DNA of 64,000 bases from positions 806,001 through 870,000 of the forward strand of contig QEYB01000180.1 in NCBI GenBank assembly GCA_017562135.1, written 5' to 3'. The DNA is from Dipylidium caninum. Taxonomy: Eukaryota; Platyhelminthes; Cestoda; Cyclophyllidea; Dipylidiidae. Each line of letters begins with the position of its first letter. Position 1 is the stretch's first letter. Both the position numbers and the translations under genes were made by a program. The notes under the pieces are model-generated. The model did not search any database, had not been told where the DNA came from, and saw only the letters and a program-made list of their open reading frames with translations. Shown piece by piece: positions 36,397-46,647 of the stretch.

Positions 36397-37088
36397 TCAC
36401 GTATACTTTGAGGCGCTGGTATGCCAGAGCACGTAGGGCACGGCCAGACAAGGTGCCATGATGATAACGAAGAGAATCCATTCGATCTAAAATCAATGTA
36501 AATGAGAATTCGATTCGGAAAGGGTCTTCTTTACTTACCCAATGGGATGAAAATTGGCGGTTAAACACGGACGGAACTAGGATTTGTCGCATGCCGGGAG
36601 CGGATGTGTATCCATACTAGAAAAAAAACGAGCGTGCCGAAATGATGCAGACATGGCGAAATTATCCGACAAGGGTTGGTACCGTAACTGTGGCGTGTGG
36701 TCCACTTTTGTATGTCACTTCGGCACTGGTGAAATTAAAATATCCAGCAGAATTGGGGACAATGACAACGGAGTGAGTGATGTTCGTCATAGGAGGGATG
36801 ATTGACCACCTGCTCGAACGACTTCCGTGTATCAATGAAAAAGTGGACTCGGGAATACGATCATGGATCTCTACATCCCTGGCCGTCTTCCTGCAAATCT
36901 TATTAGCTACAAAATTCGTACTTGGGACTCAGGTTATGAATTGTATATAACAAAGTAATCTCTTTGGACTCAACCAAGTAACGGTTCAGCACTTCCTTAA
37001 TCACTACAAGTCGTGCGCGATCATCCAGTTCAGGGTGAGCAGCAGCGCAGCATAGAAGAAAAATAACAAGGCTGGACGTGCAGAACAT
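36397..37088 (-). CDS. SSR2: Translocon-associated protein subunit beta
   Basis: Exons 36922-37088, 36683-36890, 36539-36616 and 36397-36486 join in phase to give 180 residues (human 183). TRAP-beta is a single-pass ER protein of the SSR/TRAP complex beside Sec61. Layout: signal peptide (MFCTSSLVIFLLCCAAA), luminal domain with RLVVIKEVLNRYLVESKEITLLYTIHNL (human [28 protein letters not shown]), [24 protein letters not shown] (human [24 protein letters not shown]), YTSAPG, then a transmembrane helix WILFVIIMAPCLAVPYVLW and a short tail ending SKYT. N-glycosylation sites at NIT and NFT match the vertebrate positions. The first intron (36891-36921) is only 31 bp. The human basic tail (KTKKN) is shortened. 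Confidence 0.95.
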
Positions 37089-37112
37089 CACCGTTCCGGC
37101 TACGTAGGTATT

Positions 37113-37346
37113 ATGAGTAACCTTGAAGTAAATTTCATGGAGGTGGCCAAATTAGCTGAAATACACATCGAACAGACTGAAAAATCAGCCGGGGGCAAAG
37201 AAATCTATACCCAAACGGTCACAAAATGGCGGGTGGATTTTGGGCATCGGTTTGGCGCAGCTAGTTTACAAGCGCCTTTTCTGTTACGCATACTCCAATT
37301 ATTAACGCATGTACACGAAAAATTCACGCAAAAGGTTTTCGTTTAA
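37113..37346 (+). CDS. Hypothetical short ORF divergent from SSR2
   Basis: An ATG-started frame of 77 codons begins 24 bp from the SSR2 start codon on the opposite strand. The translated N-terminal half (MSNLEVNFMEVAKLAEIHIE) is mildly helical and charged; no family is recognised and no splice partner was found. Most likely it is a chance frame in the SSR2 promoter, but a true divergent gene with a shared promoter is not excluded. Confidence 0.2.
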   Translation: MSNLEVNFMEVAKLAEIHIEQTEKSAGGKEIYTQTVTKWRVDFGHRFGAASLQAPFLLRILQLLTHVHEKFTQKVFV

Positions 37347-39796
37347 AAACGCGTTTTTATGACAATGCATAAATACTTCGGCTATCAGCCCCCTTGTTTG
37401 AATAAATTGTAAGATCTGCCCAACCTATATTATAATTATTTCTTAGACCTTTATTTCCATTAAATGAAAAGTTACCCTTTGGTATTGCAGTATTGTTTTA
37501 ATCGTACTTAAAGGGGTAGAAAATGACATTCATCTCCGTAACATCGTTTTATTCACGATAAGGCGAGAACGTAGCGGAAGCAAAAGGGATTTTCGTCTCG
37601 TATGGAAATGATCCCTTCAGAGAAAGTCAGTTTCAAAATAGCTTTATCCGATTTTTTTCCGTTTACTACCCACTGAAAATGCTCAACGACGTCTGCCCGT
37701 CCAGTTGGCGTCCATGCGAGCCGTATTCGATTCAAACCAGCGGAATATATAACGTGACAATGCAGAGAAGGTCCATACATAGCAATCATGCATATAAATG
37801 ATTCAAAAAAAGGCGATATTTTGTACTTTGAATGATATATATACATTTACATTTGCAGCGTTGTCCGTTGTTGTTGTGGACGCTCTCATTATTTCTCAAA
37901 ATTGTTACGGGAGATGGCTCGTCAGTTAGGTAATTAAAAACTTTCCTGGGTCTGCATTAAAAATTTGGGGCAAAATGGTCAATTTCAAGTTCTACTACCA
38001 CTTTTTTAAGACTTCGGTAGATTAGCTATATTGGCTTTGCACCATTACATATGAGCCCATAATATTTAATTGCATCTCAATATTTTTCCATATTTTATTT
38101 GACGTATTTGCAATTGCTTAACAATTTTGAATTTGCTTGCTCCTCATGCCTTCGATTTGAAGCGCTATCTATCTATATTGCCACAACTGATTCCTTCGAA
38201 AATGTAGTAGCTCGTGAATAAGTTTAACTTCTCCGCTTGTACGTAAGTTAACAGTGTTTCCTATGTATCCGTTCTCATTGAGAGACACGAAGTTCATTCC
38301 GCCAGCCGGTTCATAAAATATATGCCTAAATTCTGATGTGTACGCGCCCCCCGCTCCAAGAATGGTATTGTTTCAATCCCTAATTAAATTCGGTTTCATT
38401 AAAGCCTCGATGTTAAACACGAAATTTTCGGCAGAAAAATACAATCGCAGATGATTAACTCATCGTTTGAAAAGTATCAACTCTTGTCGCTCGTTGCCTG
38501 TTTGCAGATGTAGTTTTTTCGAAAGTTCAGAATTTTCAGTATAAATTTGCAAAAACTAACAGTTGCTTTTGTGCGGATGCATTTAAGAGAAATTTTAATA
38601 GTGTTTATATTGCTTGGCCGGAATCATTATATTTTACAAGAGTTAAATTTTTTTTAGTCTTTTACCCCTGTCATCTTCTAAAAAATTTTCCTCTTTTAAG
38701 GTAATTGCTTAAATGGGTTACGCGTTGACTTTTTTGATAGATCTCACGATTCCTTTTTACATCACGGACATAGGAGTACGACAATTGCTTTGACTGAATT
38801 TCGAATACCTAGCTAACCCAACCACTCACAATCTCGTGCTTTGTCAGCGAAGTGTGTCCTTTGTCATTCCTTTATTTTATTTGATCCTTTTGGCGATCCG
38901 TGGTCCCGTTTCTGGAAAAGTCGTTTCCATTTGGTGTAATGGGATTGCACGTTATCGACATTTTCTAATGGAGTCTATTTCTATGAAAAAGGAGCGTGAC
39001 TCACACAAAAGCGGATCGACTCACCCCCCCAGAAGTCGTCGTTTCAGGACTCGTCGAACGTTTGTTTGCCTTTTTATGTTGTAATGGCTTTCTGCTCAAC
39101 AGATTTCCGATATGACTTCATTCGTTCATCTCGCTTCGATTAGAATCAGTCACAGGCATTAATCAACCTAACATGAACCGTTTTTTGGCTTTTCTACCCG
39201 TTTTTCAGAGAGGTATTTGTAGGTATACTAAATTCACAGACCTCATACATGTTACAAAAGCCTTATATTGCTTCCCTAATATCACTTGCATTCTACCATG
39301 TCGACTTTGTTTACTACATCTTTCGCAATCTTAACCAATTTCGGACCTTGTGCGGTCGTGCTATGCTTTGCGAAGAATGTTTCGTTTTTCACCGTAGCCT
39401 TGAAGAGCAAGATTTAAACCAAAGGACCCAACGATGCAGCTCAAACTGCTGTTTGACATTATTTACTATATTCGGATTGCGTAGATGTTGAAGGGTCGTT
39501 CTTCATGTAGCTTTCTAATCTAATTGTTTATGACATTTTCTATATAAGTAAAAAGCCTGATAACAGTCCTTGGTTTATATACGACACAATTATTTGTCCT
39601 TCATAGTTTTTACAATATAATGCGTGTCGGAAACACCTTTAGCTTCGTATTTAATTTCCCAAACGAAAAAACAGAATTTGCAACCGCTTCTACTAGAAAT
39701 CATGTGTAAATGATTAGAGTAATGAATATTATTCGCTCATTTAATTTTCCATTTTTACTGATCTACACTCAAATGCACTGTTGGTGTCTTTATTAG
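37347..39796. other. Region upstream of TAF11, coding content unclear
   Basis: The TAF11 first exon should lie here but could not be placed. A minus-strand frame at 37553-37846 (containing RIRLAWTPTGRADVVEHFQWVVNGKKSDKAILKL) and plus-strand frames at 38836-39084 and 39249-39491 are open, but they show no known domain and no clear splice partner. The rest is AT-rich with nothing recognised. Confidence 0.4.
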
Positions 39797-40977
39797 AAAC
39801 TTTGTGTCAACAACCCTGCAAAGCACATAAAAATTGAGTCGGAGGATGGCGGCTACGATACCGTGGCCATAGAGGACGATGAGGTAGAGGAAGAGGAGGC
39901 TGAAGAACTATTCGGCGATGATGAAGAAGACGAAGAGGAGGGGGAATTGGAAGAAGAGGTGGATGAAGAAGACGAGGAAGAGCAGGATGAAACAGAGCGT
40001 TTGGCAGAAGTTCTCGGAGTAGAGGTTTTTGAGCGGAATGACAGCGTAAGTGGCGGGACCGATCGACGCAGCACGACATCCGTTGAGCAACAGGAAGAGA
40101 CGAACCGAGCGGAGGATAGGAAACTGCTAGCTCTCATGGCTCACTTTAACGATGACCAACTAAGTCGCTTCGAGTCCTATAGACGCGCTACTTTCACTAA
40201 GTCTGGCGTAAGCAGGGTAAGATGCAAGAAGGCTTAATTTTCTTCGTGACCTATATTTAACCGCGTAAACTTCTTTAAATTCTTTAGGACAAAACAATTT
40301 ATATAATTTCGACGCTGATAACGTGGAGAGAATCACAAATTTGCACCAAATTAACCCAATAAATTTCCAGAATTTCGCAATGACAACTTAGACTAATGTA
40401 AAACCAACTACTTTTCTTTTTCATGCAGTAAAAATAATAAGTCTTAACCGCCTCTGTATCCGTGTGATAAATAATGCAACACACACGTCTTGCAAAGTAG
40501 TTCTTAACGTAAATGCTGGCAATAAGCCGTTAGCTTAGCTGTCATACGTGTTTCATTTTCTGCATATATTCGTGTTTTAGCTTATTCAGTCGGTAGCACA
40601 AACTTCTTTTTCCCAAAATGTTGTCATCGCGATGGCCGGAATCACCAAAGTTTTCGTTGGTGAATTAGTTGAGACTGGTTCGTTCACAATGTTGTTAAAA
40701 TATTGCCGCGGTCAATGCAGATATAATTATATAACCGGTTTTAAATCTGGACTTGACATCGCCTTAGCCAAGTTGGAAATGTTTAGGTCATCTTATTTTG
40801 GAAGTCATCTTTATCAACTAATAAATTAATTAAAATGTGCATTTGGCAGCACTTGACTACAAAGAGGAGCTGCAAGAAAGTGGACCCTTGCACCCGAAAC
40901 ATATTCGGGCGGCTTACGCTCGGTTACAAGCACAACAACGCACCTCCCGTCCAAATCGCTTGAACCCTTTACTGTGA
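39797..40977 (+). CDS. TAF11: Transcription initiation factor TFIID subunit 11
   Basis: Exons 39797-40216, 40581-40677 and 40850-40977 join in phase and end in TGA; a first exon is missing upstream. TAF11 pairs with TAF13 through a histone-like fold in TFIID. The first visible exon begins [14 protein letters not shown] (human LLNPAAKKLKID), followed by a long Glu/Asp tract (39869-39991, about 80 % acidic). The histone fold then reads [26 protein letters not shown] (human [26 protein letters not shown]), [42 protein letters not shown] (human [42 protein letters not shown]), and [15 protein letters not shown] as the last helix. The human KHKKIIFF end is replaced by RPNRLNPLL. Confidence 0.93.
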
Positions 40978-42581
40978 ACTACTGGTCATATCATCTATCT
41001 GCTCGGAGCATCAATATGTATATATATATATATACAGTATATAGTACTCGTGGATTTTTTCGACCTTCAAAAGGCCAAAAGAGGTAACTAATGCTGTGTA
41101 AGAATAAGTGACAGGACTGACGGGTTTTAAGCAAAAAAAGCAACTTATATTTGTTTAAGGCATATTATCGCGAGGCTCCCGCTTCATTCATTAGTGGATT
41201 TAAATTTGTTCAGATGCCACGTCTACGAATGGCAGATTCCCAACACGAATTCCAGTCCCTTAGCATTATGAAGAGTCCAACAGTTTACGAGATCATAGGT
41301 CTTACGTGGTGACTACCTCTAGCCAAAGGCGTGCAATGTTCACTTTATGTAAAAAAAGGTGTAGTGTTGGCTATCGGCGAAAAGGCGCCTAGTGGTGCCT
41401 AATTAATCAATTTTGTACCACGTGCATGTAGTACACAGCAGCTCTCAAGACCACTTGTATGCGGAAAAATGGCTCGGCGCTGGGATATTGGCTTCGAACC
41501 CTATAGCGCCCATGTGTCTCCCCGTAAGTTAGATTTTAACCGTGTGATGCTGTTCTTTGATTCTTGGTTTGTTCTGGAGACTGACAACTGTCATTAGCCA
41601 CAAAATTAGTGCCAGACCATTTCTTTTTCACGTTAATGCGGTGAGGAATGGGTAGTTTCTTGCATAGACTAACCCTTAAGTAATATCGGGAATAAGGCAG
41701 ATATAGGTAGTCGGAGGCGACTTAAGCGCATATGATTTCGCAGAGGTCATTATTAATCTGTAACGTCAGTGCCTATCGAATAAAAACCGCCGCAACTTAA
41801 TTAAGGGCAAATAGACCAACTGCTACCGAAAAACGCCTTTTACAGCACCGAATCAGGGGCAAGTTGTGACCGGCACTTCTGCGCCGTGTGCGGTGAGTGC
41901 CGCTCCACGAACGTAAGTGCTTCCACACGGCTGCTAGAGCACGTGACGGGCACCAGCGTCCCAGATGCCGCTTTCCATGCCTCCGAGGCTTATATTATCG
42001 ATAGCTACGTTCAGGAACAATTCGGCGCGGTGAGCGGCAAGCCTTGTTGGGAATGCCATTGCAAAAATCCGAAATCCCCTCTCCCATGCCATAAAACACG
42101 CATGTAAATCTTTCCTTTCAACGATAGTGACGTAAAATATACGAATAAGAATCATTTTCTGTCGGAACAAGGTTCTTTTTTTCGAGAACAATTCAAATCC
42201 CATCTTACGTTTGGGAACAGATAAGTCGCAAGTGAGCAAATCCCGAACCTACCACTTATTATAGCAGTAATGGTCTTCGCCGGTAAAAACTTTGGTAACT
42301 CAATTTCACATAAAGTAGCTTGAAGCGTCTCGAGTAAGAAGTGGAAAATAATAGCCGCCGGTGTCATGTACATTCAGGAAGCCCAGAATTCGACCACTCA
42401 GTCAGTAAAAATAGTGGTGTATATTCTTTGGCGCCAACATAATAATTAACCGGTGGAAAAACCACAAGAAGACTGCAAAGGAAAATTCAGACAGAAATGT
42501 TCTAATCAAGAATAGTTCCCAAACGTACCTGATGCGTCTTGCTCATTTAGGCCCAATAATGGAGTGTACAACATGACACTG
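40978..42581. other. Intergenic region between TAF11 and UROS
   Basis: This joins the 3' ends of TAF11 (plus) and UROS (minus). It holds a (TA)8 microsatellite at 41019-41034. Near 41490 a GGCTTCGAACCC stretch looks like a pol III B box, but no A box lies at tRNA spacing. A 73-codon frame at 41886-42107 (plus), with several Cys (CGEC, CWECHC), has no family match and is not called. Confidence 0.4.
41019..41034. repeat. (TA)8 microsatellite
   Basis: Eight uninterrupted TA units lie 42 bp after the TAF11 stop codon. No other function is suggested. Confidence 0.9.
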
Positions 42582-43870
42582 TCAATGAGGGATCATCTGT
42601 AGTAGACATTCCAAAAGGCCTTCCGGAGTTGGCGTCTTACAGAAACCCGCCAATGGAAAGTGCAACGACTCGACCTTCGCAGCTGTCGTTGGTCCAATTG
42701 CCATGATCTAATAACTTGTAAAATAGTATATGTAGTCATACGTTCCCAAGCCAAGTTCACTACAATTATAATCGCCCCCCAGGATACGCAAAACGGAAAA
42801 AACAAGCAAAACGCAAACTTACGGCACACATTAAAATAGATAAACAGACGTTATTGAGATTAACGTTGGCGCTAAACATCTATCAATAATCATAGTTTTA
42901 TCGGCAACAAAATATAGACAACCAAGACCAACGCGAAGTTCAACCTACTCGTATATCTTGCTTTGTCTTAAGGATCTCTGATAAAGCGTGCTGAGCCAGG
43001 TCAACACCTGACGGACTGAAAAACACCAGAAAACGTGTACGAGATCCCCCTTCCTAACAAGTAGAAATTACAAAAATAAGTTGATTAATGTTAAAGGGTT
43101 TAAGCAAGCTGCTTTACCTTTAAAGCTAAAGAAAGCTGGGTGACTAGATCCGGATTTGGGGAAGAAGTATACGCAACAACTTCTTCCACCGTTAAGCCTG
43201 AAAAATCGTACCAATTTAAAAAAAACCTACCAACACCACGCAATTTATCTGGCAAGATGGAGGTATAACTTGCCCCAGTAAGAACGAGAACCGGTCTTTT
43301 TGAGACAACGGTGGCATATTTTTCAATAATAAACCTTGCCAAGTCATCGCCATTACCCGTATTTGAACCTTGTACGAAGAATCCCAACTTGCTTGCTGAA
43401 ATACGAAATTGCTGATCATTTTTGAACGAACAAAAGCATGAAAGCTAATAGATTTGCCATCAGGATGGACAAAGGACGGATGAGATAACTTGAAAATCAA
43501 ACGGTTAATAATCACCATGATACCTGCAGCAGAGGTAGCTGGTCCTATGGCAAAGCACAAATCCTCGGGAAGCCCTTAACAGGTAAGAATAAGCGAAATC
43601 AAATGTACCCTTCAAATTTGTGGAAGCGAATGATGAAACGGCTCGTTGGCTGCAGAATACGATACAACTATATGACAACCTCCATTTGTAAAGCCGCTCA
43701 AAGAGGTATCCACATGTCAAAAATGACATTGTTTCGATAAGAGACACGGAAATTCGGTGCGATTCAAGAAGCTAAGGCTGATAGGAGAATCACTAGTTTA
43801 CCTTGACATAAGGGTCGGTTTCCTGAGAAAGAGCACTTCCGCCCGTGGATTTCAGAAGTAAAACTTCCAT
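42582..43870 (-). CDS. UROS: Uroporphyrinogen-III synthase
   Basis: Seven exons in phase: 43802-43870, 43609-43771, 43524-43574, 43231-43395, 43118-43197, 42949-43053 and 42582-42707, giving 252 residues (human 265). The enzyme cyclises hydroxymethylbilane to uroporphyrinogen III in heme synthesis. Both Rossmann-like lobes are present. N-terminus MEVLLLKS...DPYVK (human MKVLLLKD...DPYIREL), SYSCIVFCSQRAVSSF (human YGGLIFTSPRAVEAA), FAIGPATSAA, GSNTGNGDDLARFI (human GETCGNAEKLAEYI), PVLVLTGASYTSILPDKL, VEEVVAYTS, FFSPSGVDLAQHAL (human FFSPSGLTYSLKHI), and IMAIGPTTAAKVE...KTPTPEGLLECL (human AAIGPTTARAL...ESPTPQALATGI). Three introns are 30-34 bp. The ATG follows CTTTTTTCAG, a possible spliced-leader acceptor. 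Confidence 0.95.
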
Positions 43871-45447
43871 CTGACGGTACTGAAAAAAGCTACAAAAAAA
43901 GGAAGAGAACGTTTGGGTGACCGGAACACAGATATTATCAGAAAAATTAGCGTCATTATACCTGGAAACCGCTTCGACACAACCTAATATCCTAAAGTAA
44001 TATAATTATAAGTTCTCGTCAAGCTGGGCCCAAAAAAACCTTTATGTGCAAACGGTGCTTGCTATGGACAAAGGGTCACACCTAATGATACGTATACTAA
44101 ATGACTTAATATAATTAGTCACCAGAATGGAATGGAATACGCGCCTAAACGGCGGGAGACCAGTTTGAGTTTTCCGCTATTACTTGGGAGTTATGGAATT
44201 CTCATATTTCAACTTAGAACTAATTGATTATGTTCCCATTTATTAATTTTTTAATGAAATTTTTATTAATTTGTTTAAACCGTTATTGGGAGACAAAGGA
44301 TTATTAAAGTGTAAGCATTAACTTATTTGCTTTCCATTGAGTTAATTTCATTTCTCTTTCATTCATCGCGGAGGCAGATTCGGATATTGGAGGGGCTTCA
44401 GCTATACTTTTGGGAACAATATATGCTAATTTAATTACCTTTCTCTAATTATTTTCACCGCAGTGCATCCCAGGGTCTGAATAATAATGTATGTTTCATG
44501 GCCTCAAACCTGCACACAGAGAATACCAACACCCGTGCATTAAATTAAGGTTGTGCTTCTTTCTATCAAACGTTCATCATTTTTAGATCTTAGAACACCC
44601 CTGAAATGTGTCGAGACCACAAACTATTAGGATTAAATTAGGAGCGACAACTAGAATTCATCAAACATCTGCCATTTTTATCGACGAAAAAGAAGACCTC
44701 TGTTTTTGTGTTTGCCATAACTGACTGTTCGTAAGTTAGGAACATCTTTTTCCCATAAACGTAGAACATTGCAACTCGATCGTCAGTAAGAATATACCGG
44801 ACACAAACAGTTTTTTTTCTCCAGAATTGATCCTGCTTTCCCCAACTTACACAAAACAGGATGCAGTGGTTGTTAAAACCTGTGTCACTTATCCTAGGTC
44901 CTGCAATTAACGCTTCCCTTTTTGATGATCTTGCTCCCAAATCCAAGAAACACCTGTCATCCAGTTAAATTGTTACAGTGAAATGAGGAGGACTTACACT
45001 AGATTTATAAAGATTAGAGCCTAGACCTTAACTTACTGAAGTCAGCAAAGACCACGATCGTTTTAATGACGAATTTCACCTGCTACTAATCGGTCGCAAA
45101 GCTCACATCACTTAATAGCGAGCCTTTCTTGATGAAGAAAGACTAATATCCGCGGACAACTTTATATGATAATATTACCAATAAACAATAAGAAAATCCC
45201 AAGGAAAAGATAAGGATTGATACAGCGCCGTGCAATGTGGAAAGGGGTAAATTTTCCCCATAGAGTGACAAATAGGGAACCTTTGTTTCCTTAGTATGTA
45301 ATTTCAGGAAAATTGAAAACGAAGAGTAGTTCTGAGATCACATCAAAGCATTAAACATCATTGGATAGATGAGGTTAGGTGAATGAAAGGCGAAGGGTGA
45401 AATGCATTTTGTCGTCAGTTTTTCTTCTTTACAAGAAGGATTTAAGA
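43871..45447. other. Spacer between UROS start and CAMSAP end
   Basis: It should contain the UROS promoter and the CAMSAP 3' untranslated region. A 102-codon minus-strand frame (44638-44946, containing LFCVSWGKQDQFWRKKTVCVRY) is open but starts at a non-ATG codon and shows no family; it may be part of the CAMSAP 3' UTR or an old insert. Confidence 0.4.
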
Positions 45448-46647
45448 TCACGATTTAGAAGCATCTGAGGCGACTGATGGAGTGCTAGCAGCAGCCCGAG
45501 CAACATTACTGTGTAATGGAGGCGACCGTAACCACCAAGAATTTTGAATTGTGACCGCATCGACCACGGCGCTCAAGTGTTTTGTAGACGTTATTTCAAT
45601 AAACTGTTTCGCTCCACTGTTGTATCTAAAAGTGGCAACAGACATTCAGTTGCTCGGTGCTATAAATGCCCAGAACCGATAAATGGAGGTTGGGATTATG
45701 AACAGAGTGCTCATTAGGATATCCTAAATTATGTTTGATGAATTAGATAGATTATGCACAATGACACGTTTTATCTTGTAGCAGGATTCCCGGAAGGCTA
45801 ACAGTTTCGAAGAAGGGTCTTCATGATACGTCAAAAAATATAATCTCTAAAGTTAAAAAAGGTAGATAAACTAAGAGTGAAATTATCACATTGACAGAGG
45901 TTTGCGCCGAAACGGAAAGATCTTTCTGGAAGACTTACTTGAAAAACTTATCACACATATTGTGAGTTATTTTACGAGGTCCATTTCCGCAGATAAATTT
46001 GAGCTCCTCTGTGTCAAACTCGAAAGCGTATAGAGCACGGTATTGGCACCTGCTGTCTCGGAAGAGAACGATGAAGTGTGATCCATCTACGGCGGCGAGT
46101 TCCTAGTGCAAAAAAAAACAAATACCCCTTTCGTAGATCACAGTCAACAGTGGCATATTGTGGTTTGTGGCACACAGTTTTGTGGTGATCAAAGCATGTG
46201 GCTTACAAATAACGATAGACTTAGCAAATAGACATCTATGTAGTTAAACACAATCAGGAGCCCTTATCTAAAAGCGCCTGCGTTAAATCGATGATATTTC
46301 CATCAAAACTAGGCGCTTTCTTCAAAAAATGAGACCTATCATGAGAGTTGGAGAAAATCCCGCCACTACAAACGCTCAAGTTCAACGTACTGCATTAAAA
46401 ATTTCGGCTCATTTTAAGTATAACACCAGAAATGTTGAATTTGTTTGCCTGACCTGCAAAGCCAACTTTTTCGCGGGTTCGTTCACCGTCCCGGCAAGAC
46501 AACAATGCGAAATCGCATTTACAATCACTTGTCTATTGGACTTAGACTTGGGTTTCACGTAAAGGCGGGGTTGGGTCTGAATTCCAGCAAGTGGAAGACC
46601 TGGACCACTGTATGCACTTTCTTCACCATTCTCCAGACGATGAAGGG
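45448..46647 (-). other. CKK domain exons of CAMSAP
   Basis: Exons 46454-46647, 45939-46102 and 45448-45625 encode the microtubule-binding CKK fold. Matches to human CAMSAP: YVKPKSKSNRQVIVNAISHCCLAGTVNEPAKK (human YKEPSSKSNKPIIHNAISHCCLAGKVNEPHKN), HFIVLFRDSRCQYRALYAF (human HYIILFRDAGCQFRALYCY), GNGPRKITHNMCDKFFKYNSGAKQFIEI (human GTGPKNITKKMIDKLYKYSSDRKQFNLI), and SAVVDAVTIQNSWW (human SVSVDALTIHNHLW). A 20-residue Ala/Ser tail follows. Confidence 0.95.

Noticed and set aside
41460..41520. tRNA-like B box (GGCTTCGAACCC) near 41490
   Set aside because: The possible A box (TGGCTCGGCGCTGG) is only a few bases away, far too close for a tRNA or a tRNA-derived SINE, and no cloverleaf can be drawn.
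41886..42107. Cys-containing frame (CGEC...CWECHC)
   Set aside because: It looked like a zinc-binding fragment, but the Cys spacing fits no known finger and the start is not supported.
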